This document shows positions 22,194 to 33,614 of a stretch of 64,000 bases of DNA, one piece after another. The stretch comes from Neocallimastix lanati (nom. inval.) (lineage: Eukaryota; Neocallimastigomycota; Neocallimastigomycetes; Neocallimastigales; Neocallimastigaceae). Within the stretch, counting starts at the first letter, position 1, and every line of letters starts with the position of its first letter. The notes beneath the pieces were generated by a model. The model was not told where the DNA came from and did not search any database. It saw only the letters and a list, made by a program, of their open reading frames with translations. Made by a program: the position numbers and the translations under genes. Location of the stretch: assembly GCA_016946835.1 (NCBI GenBank), contig JACVTC010000057.1, forward strand, positions 1 through 64,000. The letters run 5' to 3'.

Positions 22194-22420
22194 TTTATAT
22201 TATGTTTATATATAGGTTTATATCATATATATTTTAAACATATCTATATCGTTATTATCTTAATATTTTATTAATATTCATATTACTATATTATTAATAT
22301 CGTATAATTAAATACTATTATTATGTAACTTACAAAGTATAAAAGAAAGATGTAAAAATCTATCTTTTGTGTTCTTTGTAGGGTTATTGTATTTACAATA
22401 ATTATATACTAATAATTCAA
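22194..22420 (+). repeat. 3' LTR of the family C element, second part
   Basis: TTTATATTATGTTTATATAT...ACTTACAAAGTATAAAAGAA resumes the C LTR. It matches the reverse complement of 17180-17370. The LTR end is eroded and its limit is approximate. The remaining bases to 22750 hold no gene that I can see. Confidence 0.65.
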
Positions 22421-22749
22421 CTTTTATTAAAATAAATAAATATTGTTATAAATCTTACAAAAGAATTATTGCTTAAATTATTCTTTAAATATTAAGTATT
22501 TAATTAGTTTAATTATTTATTTTATTTTAATTATTATTTTATTATTAGTTAATTATTGTTGGATTATTAATATATAGTTCAACATATTAACCTTGTAACG
22601 TTATTAATTATAAAGCTATTTTATATCTTTATTTTAACAAAATAAATAAAGTAAAAGTATATAAAACAAAACTTATTAACTTTTAGTAATATTACTTATT
22701 AATAATTTACTGCAAGTGCTGACCTGTTGTTAATAGCCAGCGTTACAAG

Positions 22750-23196
22750 ACCATATATTTTCTTTTATAAAATATATATATATATATAGTTTAATTTTTA
22801 ACAAGGGCATTTCTTATATGAAACAAATATGTGTAGTAACGTATTTGTATATTTAATAATAATTATTAAATATTAAATTTATATTTTTTTAGTAATAATT
22901 ATTTTACTTTATTTTATTTCAATATATATTATTATAATTATAATAATTGTAATAATTTAATTCATATAAAATTTATATAGTTCTATATATTAGAAATATA
23001 TTACCTATTTCTTATAAATAGATTAAATTAAATAATTTAATTTATATTAGATATAAAGGACTTTCTTTGTAAATTTTAAGAATTAGAATTATTATTTTAA
23101 TTGTACGAATATTATAATTTTATTAATAAATTTTACTAAACAATCATTAAAAACCCACTGTTTATATATTATTACACGTAAAAGTCCCGCATATCA
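22750..23196 (+). repeat. Second family F 3' end: untranslated tail plus LTR
   Basis: 22750-22813 repeats the tail that precedes the 3' end of element F (ATATTTTCTTTTATAAAA...CAAGGGCATTTC). 22814-23196 is a full-length, somewhat diverged LTR ending AAAAGTCCCGCATATCA. Confidence 0.8.
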
Positions 23197-23715
23197 CAAT
23201 GTAAAGCATATGTTGTTATAAGATAAATCTCTGCAATTAAATTATAGATTTATTCATATTCATTAAATATATCTTTACATTAATAAATTAATGCTAGAGT
23301 ACTTTTTTACTTTTTTAATATAAATTAATATAATCAAATATATAATTACTCAATTACATTTACGTGTTTCTAAGTCTATTAATAGTTATTAATGCTTTTA
23401 CTTTTTTAAAAATATTAATGATTACAATAACTCTTTTTATTTAATTTGTTAAATTTAGAATTTTCTATAATTACTTTTATACAAACCTATTTAATTTCTA
23501 AAAATAATACATGGGGTGCCCTCTCAATAAGTTCAGTATCTATTCTAATAATATATATAAGGGGGATATACTTAACTGTAGCTAGTGTTAGAATCTGGTT
23601 GGTTCGATTTGCCTATGTTTTAATAAAGAAGTAGCTTTTTAATGAAATAATTCAAGCTAGGATACATGATTCCATGTATCCATGTAGATATAGTCTACTA
23701 AATTGTAATCTTTCT

Positions 23716-24350
23716 TCAAGTTGCATTTCGCGAAGTGGAATATTGATATAAATAAATGAATGAATTGTAAAGGTTTGTACTGTCAACAAATATATCATCA
23801 TTATATTCTCTAAATAATTTTGCTTGAAAAAGAGATTGAAAAATTATTAAATTAAAAGTTTTGAATATCATAAAATTTTTACCTCGCTTTGTTTTATAAT
23901 ATTCAGATTCACTAGGAATTTCAGCAAATGTTGTTACATTGGATGGTAGTTTTTTATTTAAATTTCTCGATATTTGGGATTTAATTGAATTATATTCTGG
24001 ACATATAAGTTCCATTTCTTTAGAAATTTTATTATATAGGGGTTTTATTTTTATACCAAAAGGAATTGAGCTTTTTTCAATTCTATCTTTAATTTTATGT
24101 TTCATTATAAATAGAGGTACATCGTATTCTTTTTAAGGATGATTATGTGAATTGAACTTTTTATCATATTTTAAGATTTCTTTCTTATCATTTAAAATAA
24201 TAAAAGATTTACATTTATTTTTTTTTTATATTTGGTACATTTATAAACTCTGAAATTATCTTTTCTTATATATGAAAAATTAAATTTATATTTTATATTA
24301 ATAATAATTTGCTTTTTTCCTTTGTTAGACTCACATCAATAATTAGATTT
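23716..24350 (-). pseudogene. Second FLYWCH-MULE transposase relic
   Basis: 24105-23716 encodes 129 residues strongly similar to the amino half of the transposase at 13357-12311. Shared features are the ICPEYxxIxSQIxRN segment and SEYYKTKR.xNFMIFK. It ends near the first catalytic Asp, where FVDST replaces FADGT, and then loses similarity. A broken FLYWCH-like stretch can be traced upstream in other frames to about 24350. It is a truncated, frame-damaged relic. Confidence 0.8.
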
Positions 24351-24514
24351 TCTTCAATTTCTTTATTTTTATAAATATTCTTAATTATATAATTAAAATT
24401 ATTATATTAATTATATAATATTATTCTTAATATTAATTTTGAAAATTAGTTTTTCAATTATTTGTAAAATAAATAAATAAATAAATAATGAATGTAATAA
24501 TATAAATACAAGTA

Positions 24515-24947
24515 TATAAAATAAAATAAAATAAAATAAACAGTAGAATATTAAATAAAAGTAATGATTGAATAAAATAAAATAAAATAAAATAAAATAA
24601 AATAAAATAAAATAAAATAAAATAAAATAAAATAAAAATAAATAGTCGAAATATGAATATAAAGTACAGATTGAATAAAATAAAATAAAATAAAATAAAA
24701 ATAAATAGTCGAAATATGAATATAAAGTACAGATTGAATAAAATAAAATAAAATAAAATAAAAATAAATAGTCGAAATATGAATATAAAGTACAGATTGA
24801 ATAAAATAAAATAAAATAAAATAAAATAAATAGTAGAATATAAATATAAGCACAGATTAAATAAAATAAAATAAAATAAAATAAATATTGATCGTAATAA
24901 TATAAAAGTACAAGTATATAAAATAAAATAAAATAAAATAAATATCT
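24515..24947 (+). repeat. Compound (AAAAT)n satellite, forward arm
   Basis: AAAAT runs alternate with spacer units whose core is AGTCGAAATATGAATATAAA plus GTACAGATTG (three near-identical units at about 24640-24800). These are the same spacer type as in the MULE array. It forms the left arm of a large inverted repeat with 24953-26275. Confidence 0.9.
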
Positions 24948-24952
24948 ATTAC

Positions 24953-26275
24953 TTGTACTTTTATATTATTACAATCAATATTTATTTTATTTTATTTTAT
25001 TTTATATACTTGCACTTTTATATTATTACAATCAATATTTATTTTATTTTATTTTATTTTATATACTTGCACTTTTATATTATTACAATCAATATTTATT
25101 TTATTTTATTTTATTTTATTTTATTTTATTTTATTTTATTTTATTCAATCTGTACTTCATATTTATATTTCAACTATTTATTTTATTTTATTTTATTTTA
25201 TTTTATTTTATTCAATCTGTACTTCATATTTATATTTCAACTATTTATTTTATTTTATTTTATTTTATTTTATTTTATTCAATCTGTACTTCATATTTAT
25301 ATTTCAACTATTTATTTTATTTTATTTTATTTTATTTTATTTTATTCAATCTGTACTTCATATTTATATTTCAACTATTTATTTTATTTTATTTTATTTT
25401 ATTTTATTTTATTCAATCTGTACTTCATATTTATATTTCAACTATTTATTTTATTTTATTTTATTTTATTTTATTTTATTTTATTTTATTTTATTTTATT
25501 TATTTTATTTTATTTTATTTTATTTTATTTTATTTTATTTTATTTTATTTTATTTTATTTTATTTTATTTTATTTTATTTTATTTTATTTTATTTTATTT
25601 TATTTTATTTTATTTTATTCAATCTGTACTTCATATTTATATTTCAACTATTTATTTTATTTTATTTTATTTTATTTTATTTTATTTTATTTTATTTTAT
25701 TTTATTTTATTTTATTTTATTTTATTTTATTTTATTTTATTTTATTTTATTTTATTTTATTTTATTTTATTTTATTTTATTTTATTTTATTTTATTTTAT
25801 TTTATTTTATTTTATTTTATTTTATTTTATTTTATTTTATTTTATTTTATTTTATTTTATTTTATTTTATTTTATTTTATTTTATTTTATTTTATTTTAT
25901 TTTATTTTATTTTATTTTATTTTATTTTATTTTATTATTTATTTTATTTTATTTTATTTTATTTATTTTATTTTATTTTATTTTATTTTATTTTATTTTA
26001 TTTTATTTTATTTTATTTTATTTTATTTTATTTTATTTTATTTTATTTTATTTTATTTTATTTTATTTTATTTTATTTTATTTTATTTTATTTTATTTTA
26101 TTTTATTTTATTTTATTTTATTTTATTTTATTTTATTTTATTTTATTTTATTTTATTTTATTTTATTTTATTTTATTTTATTTTATTTTATTTTATTTTA
26201 TTTTATTTTATTTTATTTTATTTTATTTTATTTTATTTTATTTTATTTTATTTTATTTTATTTTATTTTATACAC
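24953..26275 (-). repeat. Compound (TTTTA)n satellite, inverted arm
   Basis: The mirror image of 24515-24947: three copies of the unit TTATATTATTACAATCAATA, then spacer units CAATCTGTACTTCATATTTA at about 25140-25640. Almost pure TTTTA repeats continue for more than 600 bp to 26275. Long open frames here merely translate the repeat (FILFY). Confidence 0.92.
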
Positions 26276-26292
26276 TTAAATTATTACATTCT

Positions 26293-26327
<35 letters not shown>

Positions 26328-27360
26328 TGCATTCATGCATTTATTTTTTTTACATATAATTGTATTAAAATTTTTTAAGGCGTTAATATAAAATTTTACA
26401 AGTCATTAAAAATAAATGGCGTATTGAAAATTTAAATTTTAAAAATTGGCGAAATGCACCATATTCAAATTCAATCTTCCCCTATCTAAAAATATATATA
26501 TATATTATATTATATCAATATATAATATCAACAAATAATTGGTTCGAAAATTTTTTAAAAAAAAAAAAAAAAAATTTTTTTGTGTAACTGGAACAAATCA
26601 CAAAAGACTTCAAGGTATGAAGTCTAGACTAAGAGGGGGAAAAATACAAATTATTTGTAAAAATAATAAAAATGTAAAAATAATAAAAATATAGAATTTA
26701 ACTCCCATCTTAACACAAATTAAGATGAATCAATTACTAATGATAAAAAAAGAAAAGAATTAATTACTAATTTATAAGTTTTAAAATATGTATTTTTGTT
26801 AAATAGAGATTTAAATAATAAAAAAGTTTTATTGTGAAAATATACATATAACATTAGAATTATAAATTGTTTTATATAAATTATAATTTGCATAATAAAT
26901 AAATAAATAAATAAAATCAAACAAATAATAAATTTTACTTTATTATTTGTTGTTTTTCTCATTTTACTATTAGAATATATTATTTTATATATAAAAACTA
27001 GTTTGTTCAGACCCTAAATTTTTTTTTTTTTTTTTTTTTTTATAAAGACTTGTATCAACTTTGTGTAAGAGTCTATAATTATTTTATAACAAAATAATTA
27101 TATTAGTTATGTTATAATAATTATAATTTTATTTAATTATAATATATTTATTCATTTAAATATTATTAATAATTTATTTATTTTAATAAGACATTCATTA
27201 ATTTAATATAATAAATTTTATTTAATTAATTATTATTTATACATTTATAAATGATAATTTATTATGTATTCTATTATGTATTCTGTATTTTGTCTATTAC
27301 ATAATTTAATATTATTAATGTATTATTTTTCTTATAATGTAAAACTCTAGAAAAAAGAAC
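26276..27360. other. AT-rich noncoding stretch
   Basis: Contains (TTTA)n at about 26293-26328, a MULE-like subterminal patch with GGCGAAATGCACCATATTC near 26443-26462 and TCTTCCCC near 26474, and long A and T homopolymers. The patch may be the right end of the second MULE relic. I see no gene. Confidence 0.5.
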
Positions 27361-27700
27361 TAAAAGGATAAATTTATATTTTTATGATCGAAATATCTTT
27401 TATTATTTTATTCATTTATTTTCCATAATTAGATTAGATTAGCGAATTGGTTAATTATAGTTTTCCCAATTACTTCATAGAAGTAATCGGTTTTACATAA
27501 TTAATGTGATGATCTGTATTGATTATAAGTTTTTCTATCTAATTTTTTCCTAGATAAGAGATTTGTTAAGATTAGAAAACACATTTTATATTTAACCTTA
27601 TTTTTGAAAAAAAAAAAAAGTACATATAAAACTCTTGAGTTCTTTGAAAAATCAAGAGTTATTATTATAACAAATATAATATAATAATAACGTTAATAAG
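27361..27700 (+). repeat. Solo/partial LTR of family G, copy 2
   Basis: A diverged copy of 7076-7420 sharing GATCGAAATATCTTTTATTA, AGAAGTAATCGGTTTTAC, CCTAGATAAGAGATTTGTTA and the stem CTCTTGAGTTC...TCAAGAG after ACATATAAAA. The stem is kept although the loop has changed. Confidence 0.65.
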
Positions 27701-28560
27701 TATTTTACAATTCTATTTTAATAAAGTAAATTTTTAATAAAATAAATGCTAGAAATATTTAATATTTAGAAACAAAGAGTTTGGACTAATTTAATAAAGA
27801 TAATTTAACTTAACCCTTAATAAATTAATAAAAATAAATTGATGAAAAATAATTATAACTTTACAAATAATGGTGACTTCCTGTTAAAATTATATTCATA
27901 ATAAAACAACCTAAGTTCTAAATCTATAATATATATTAATTTCAATTTACTTGGACCACTAAAACACGAGATATTGGACTTTAATGAATTTTAAATATAT
28001 AAAAAATGATTTATTTAAAAATATTAGCTAAAAAGAAGTATTAATATATATTTATAATTAAAAATTATTTTTATATAATGAATTTTTAAAATATATTATT
28101 AAACATAACTTATTATAAATAATTAAAATATATAATTAAATAACAATATTAAAGTTATTAAAAAAATTATGATTATATTGTAAAATTAGTTATATTAATT
28201 AGAATGTCTGTTGAATGTCCAATTATATTATTATGTATTATTATTAATATGATTTAGATAATATTACATAATATGAATTAATAGCTAAAATTGAACAGGT
28301 ATGAATATTTATATTTATTAATTAGTTTAGTATTTGAGAGAAATAATACTTCTAATATTAGTTAAATATAACAATGAAAACGATATATAAATAAATATTT
28401 TTAAATAAATAATAATAATAATAATAGAATATGTATTTTTCATAATAAAACTACTTTATAAAATAATAAACATATAACAAATAAATAAAACCTAAATATA
28501 ATTGTTGTTATATAATATTCTTGAAATAATTCTTTCTTGCATAAATGTCCAACTAACATA
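27701..28560. other. AT-rich noncoding stretch
   Basis: No open frame with recognisable content and no repeat of note. Confidence 0.5.
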
Positions 28561-28569
28561 TACGTATTT

Positions 28570-29168
28570 AATAAAATATTGTATCATTAATAGAACCATT
28601 GTAAGAAATGCATCCTTCAAAGTCAATAACAGTATTTACACATCTAAGTTTAATTTTATAAGTTACAAGGTTGTTTAAAATTCTTTTTTGTTGAAATGCT
28701 TTATATATCTGATAAATATTTCAGAACTTCTTTGTAATTTTGAGGACTCTTAGATTTTAATTATTTTAATAACTTTTCAATCTTTAATTCATCTATTTCT
28801 TGGTAGAGGTTTTCAAGTTTTTGAATGATATTGAATGCTAAGTCTAAGTATTCAATTTTATTAAATATGGAAGGATCAATAGATTTAATTATTATAGCTA
28901 CAACTTAAGAATTGTTTTAATCAATGATGTTGAAATTGAGTTCATTGGGGTATTGATTAAAAATATTAATAGTAATATATTCCGAGAAATCATTGGCCTT
29001 TAAAATATTGAGAAGTAGTTTCTTCCACATTTTAAAATTGTTTCCCTTGAGAATAACACATTCAGCGTTGCTCATATTCATCTTGTAAAAGACACTTGAG
29101 ACTCTTAATCTTTTAAATTTTAACCTTATCATACAAAGAAAATAAATGTAAAGCATAAATAAGTGCAA
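28570..29168 (-). pseudogene. Copia-type gag relic
   Basis: 29168-28917 encodes a short frame with MSNAECVILKGNNFKMWKK, followed by a hydrophobic helix LLLNILKANDFSEYI. This resembles the amino end of Ty1/copia Gag (the pattern L-x-G-x-N-[FY]-x-x-W). Similarity fades downstream, where only fragments in several frames are seen to about 28570. No LTR pair was found around it. It is probably an old, decayed insertion. Confidence 0.45.
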
Positions 29169-32100
29169 TTTATTTTAATCCATGTATAACATGGATTATT
29201 CTATGTAAAACATTAAGGAATAATGTGGAAAATATTTGATTAAATGATTATTAATATTATGACTTAGTAATAGATTTATAATATGTATTTTTACATGATA
29301 TATTAATATAATACATAACATAAATTATTGATAAAATATGAGATAATTACTTAAGCATTAATTTAATATAATTTAATATTCATAAAATTAATATATTGAA
29401 TATAAACACAAAATATATTATTGTTTTTATTTTTATCAATTATAAATATTTTATGAAAAAAAAAAAAAAAAAAGATTAAGACCTAATTAATAATATTTAT
29501 ATTAAAATACTAAAAATATATTAAATTATAATGAATATAAAGTTCAACATTATTCTTTGCAAAGAACCAAGAATTTATGATTTATAATTACATCAACCTT
29601 ATTTAATATATTTTACAATAAAGAGTTATAAATATTAAATTATTCTAAATCTTATACTTTTATATCAATACATATGTTATGTTACTCTACATTTCATTAA
29701 TTATTTCATATATTCTAACAGTATTTATTATTTATTATTTACTAATGAATATGATATATAATGATTTTTTTTTATTATTATTTATAACTAAACTCTTTTA
29801 ATCATTTATTTGCTATTAATAATTATATTTACTGTTAATAATTATATATATACTTTATGTATATTATAACTAAATTATTTTTATACTTATTATCCACACT
29901 ACATAAAATAATACTACTTTTTTATGGATAAAAATGTGAAACCTTCACTATATTTAATTTTTATGAATATAACTTTAAAAATTTCAAATTCGGGTAATTA
30001 AGGGATGGAAACTCATTAGGTTAACACCTTCCTTTTATTTGTTATATGACAACCTCCTGGGTATTTAAATATTAATAGCATTTTGATAAATGTGTTTAAT
30101 ATCATTTAAATATCAATTATAATTTTCTTAATAATTTTCATAAAAAGTCTATTAAGAATCTCAGGGTATTTACTATTTAATTTTAATATGCACAAACGCA
30201 TATTTCATTTCAGTAATTAAACATTTCCATATATTTAAAGCTTTATTTTTCTTTCAATAATCTTCTTTTAATACTTATTTCAAATTATTTATACATTTTT
30301 TTTCAATTTCGTAATTTTGATCATTTCAATTTTTAATCATTCCATTAATCTTTTCTAATTGACAGTATAGTAACAATTATCATAAAAGAAATTTTCCTAT
30401 TTTCTCTTCTTGAAGTATTATTATATCCTAATGTATTTTACAATTATTAAATACTCTAAATTATACTTTTATATCAATATATTATTTCTAGTAAATAATA
30501 ATAATTTTACGTTTATTACATTAATCACGTATTTCATATAATCTAAATATTATTTATTTATTTATAAATTAAATATATTAATGAAAAATAAATATCCTAT
30601 ATTATAATAAAAATAAATATATTAATATATAATGTATAATGTATTTTATATAATGTTCTAGTTAATGTGTTATAAAGGGAAAAAAGAATTTTTTATCACA
30701 CCATAAAGTATTATAAAATTTAAAACTTTATTGACAAAACTAAATATAATATTTTAGTAGAAAAGAATTTATAATAAAATTTAATGATAATAAAAAAAAA
30801 TGAAGTATTAAAAATAATAAAATTATTTCAATTATATTAATAAAATATTTGTAACTTTATTAGAAATAAAAATAGTTTTTTATTATTTCGATTTAATATT
30901 AATTCATCCGTTAATTATTAATATTTCAAGTGAAATGATATAGGTGTTTATTTAATTATTTAAGAAATAATTCATATATTTTATTATTACTGACTTTAGT
31001 ATTAGAAATACTATTAATAGTATTAAAAATACTATCAACATACAGTAATTATTATTACTTTACAATTTATTGATAAAATGAAGGTAATTGAAATAGTACA
31101 ATAAAAATATTTTTATTAATAAAATTTATTTAAATATTTGTTATTTGAAAATTTTTTTATAAATTAAATCAATTAAAGTAAAAAAGTTTATTTAAAATTA
31201 AATTAATTTAAATACATATATCAAAATATATAAAATTAATAACTTAAATATAATTAGTTGTTTTAAATCTCCAACTCTAAAAATTAAAAAAAATTTTTTT
31301 TTGGTAAATAATTAGGTAACATCCAATCAATATATACTTTTATTCATTATGCTATAGGAATTACTATTTCAAAAATTTTAATTATACTAAGTTTATGTTT
31401 TAAAGTAAAAATAATTTTAATTATAACCAGGAAAAATTAACAAATTTGTTAAATATAAACTAGGGAAAAATTATAATTTTAATTAAAAAAAAAAAAAAAA
31501 AAAAAAAAAAGGAAATAATACAAATATATTTTACTTTTATTGTAATAGCATTTCATTATATAAAATTATTAGAGATTGTTTACAAAAACATTTAAATAAT
31601 AAAAATTTTTATATTTATTCATCATTTTATTTTATTAAAATAAAAAAATTTTGATACATTATTATAATTTAAATGATTTATTTAGAAAAAAAGATCTTGT
31701 CTTATAAATATCATTTATTTTATTATTTATAAATATAATAATTTTATATATAATAAATTAATTTATATTTCTAATAAAGAAAGTTATATTATATGATAAT
31801 AAATATATATATTAAGCATAAATAAAGGAGTTTTTGTGGTCTTGTACTATTACAGGTTTTTTATTTAATTTCCATTTTTGCATTTTGTTGATAAATATTT
31901 AATAAAAACAGAAATTTCTTAAACTTTTTATTTTAATTGTATCTAATTATGTAAAATAAACATATAATAGATTAAAGTTAAATATAATATAAATATATTT
32001 ATTAATTTGAATTAATTTTATTTTTTAATTAATTTTTTTTATTTCTTTATTTTTTATTTAGATTTTAATTAATAAATTAGTATATATATAATATAATAAT

Positions 32101-33034
32101 ACTATTAATTTTTATACATAGTTAAAATATTTTTACTAATATTATACAATTTAATATTTCAAATTAATAAAATATTGTTAATTGAAAATTAAATTAAAAC
32201 AACAACAAAAAAAAAAAAAAAAAAAAAAGTATATATTGTATAATTTATTATTTATATATTTTAAAATATACATTAATATAATTAAATTTGTATAATAATA
32301 AAAATAATAAAATTATTTTTTACCTTTTATTACTCGTTTCCTTTTTTTTTTTTTTTTAATTTTTTTTTCCTTTGAAATATTTATATAAATATTTTTTATT
32401 TTATTTTCTATTTGAGGAATCTAAAACGCGAAGGACAAAATAAATTAATAAAATATTAAATAAATATAAAAATAAAATATAAAAATAAAACATAAAATAA
32501 ATATTAATAAAAAGAAAAAATAAAATATATAAATTTTATATAATTTTAAAATAGTTTTAAAAATTATTAATAGGCTAAAACAAAAACAAAAAAAATATAT
32601 AAAAAGAACTTATAATAAATAATAAATATATTTTTCTTTTTTTAAAATTAACATTGATAATAATTATAAAGATAAATAAAATTTTGTTTTTATTAATTAA
32701 GAATAATTATATTATTTATATAGTTGTAAATAACACTAATTTATTTATCTTATTGATAATTTAAAAGTTATTTTATTAAAATTAATAAAATAACTATCTT
32801 ATTTACAAGGATTATTATACTTTCTATTTTTCCCCTATTTACAACTAATAAAAATATTTATTAATATATTTAATTAAATTAATATATTTCGTAAACTATA
32901 AACTTTATAAAAATTGAAATTTAAACATTTTTATAAAAGAAAAAGTAAAGACAATAATTTAAAATAATTATTATATTTTAATAGAGATAAAAGATAATTA
33001 TTAATTATTGCTTATTATTTAATTTTAGAGTAAT

Positions 33035-33068
<34 letters not shown>

Positions 33069-33430
33069 TATTATTTATTTATTTATTTAAAAAAACGTTT
33101 AATTTTTTTGTTATTTTATTCTTTTTTTATTTAAAAAAAAATAATAAAATAAGAAATAAATTATAAAAATAAAATCAATAAAATTAAAATAAAATAAAAA
33201 GAAAAAGAAAAAGAATAAGATTTTCATACTAAATAGTTGAATATTAACAACTATATTTAAAGCTTCATTTCTTTTAAATATTTGTAAGTATAATTTTTAT
33301 ATTAAAATGAAATTATTAAACATACTAATACAATAAATATATTAAACATACTAATACAATAAATATATTAAATATTTGATAAAACAATATATATATATAT
33401 ATTAAATAATAATTTAGGTTATTCTTAAAA
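29169..33430. other. Long AT-rich intergenic region upstream of the megasynthase
   Basis: Noncoding as far as I can see: many A/T homopolymers (near 29456, 31482, 32205, 33040) and no frame with a recognisable motif. It should contain the promoter of the megasynthase gene. A 26-bp direct repeat (AACATACTAATACAATAAAT...) occurs twice at 33318-33369, just before the start codon. The slightly GC-richer patch near 30000-30060 was examined and not recognised. Confidence 0.5.
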
Positions 33431-33574
33431 ATGTTACAGTATACTTCAGATAATAGAAAATCCAATGAATATTGGAATTCTCAAAAAAGTGTAAAACAAA
33501 ATAATAAAATTATAAATTTAAAACTTTCTGGGGCAGTTGTTACCCAAAAGAAAGAAGACAATGTTAGCAAGGTA

Positions 33575-33614
<40 letters not shown>

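Noticed and set aside
23446-23634. A 62-codon hydrophobic frame
   Set aside because: No recognisable motif, no splice context, and it sits between transposon fragments; likely chance.
24953-26359. A 468-codon open frame of repeating Phe-Ile-Leu-Phe-Tyr
   Set aside because: It only translates the TTTTA satellite, which has no stop codons in any frame; no gene features.
26720-26962. An 80-codon minus-strand hydrophobic frame
   Set aside because: Composition is that of AT-rich noncoding DNA, with no homologous pattern.
30000-30060. A slightly GC-richer patch with GGGATGGAAACTCATTAGG
   Set aside because: Too short to assign and not repeated elsewhere in the window.
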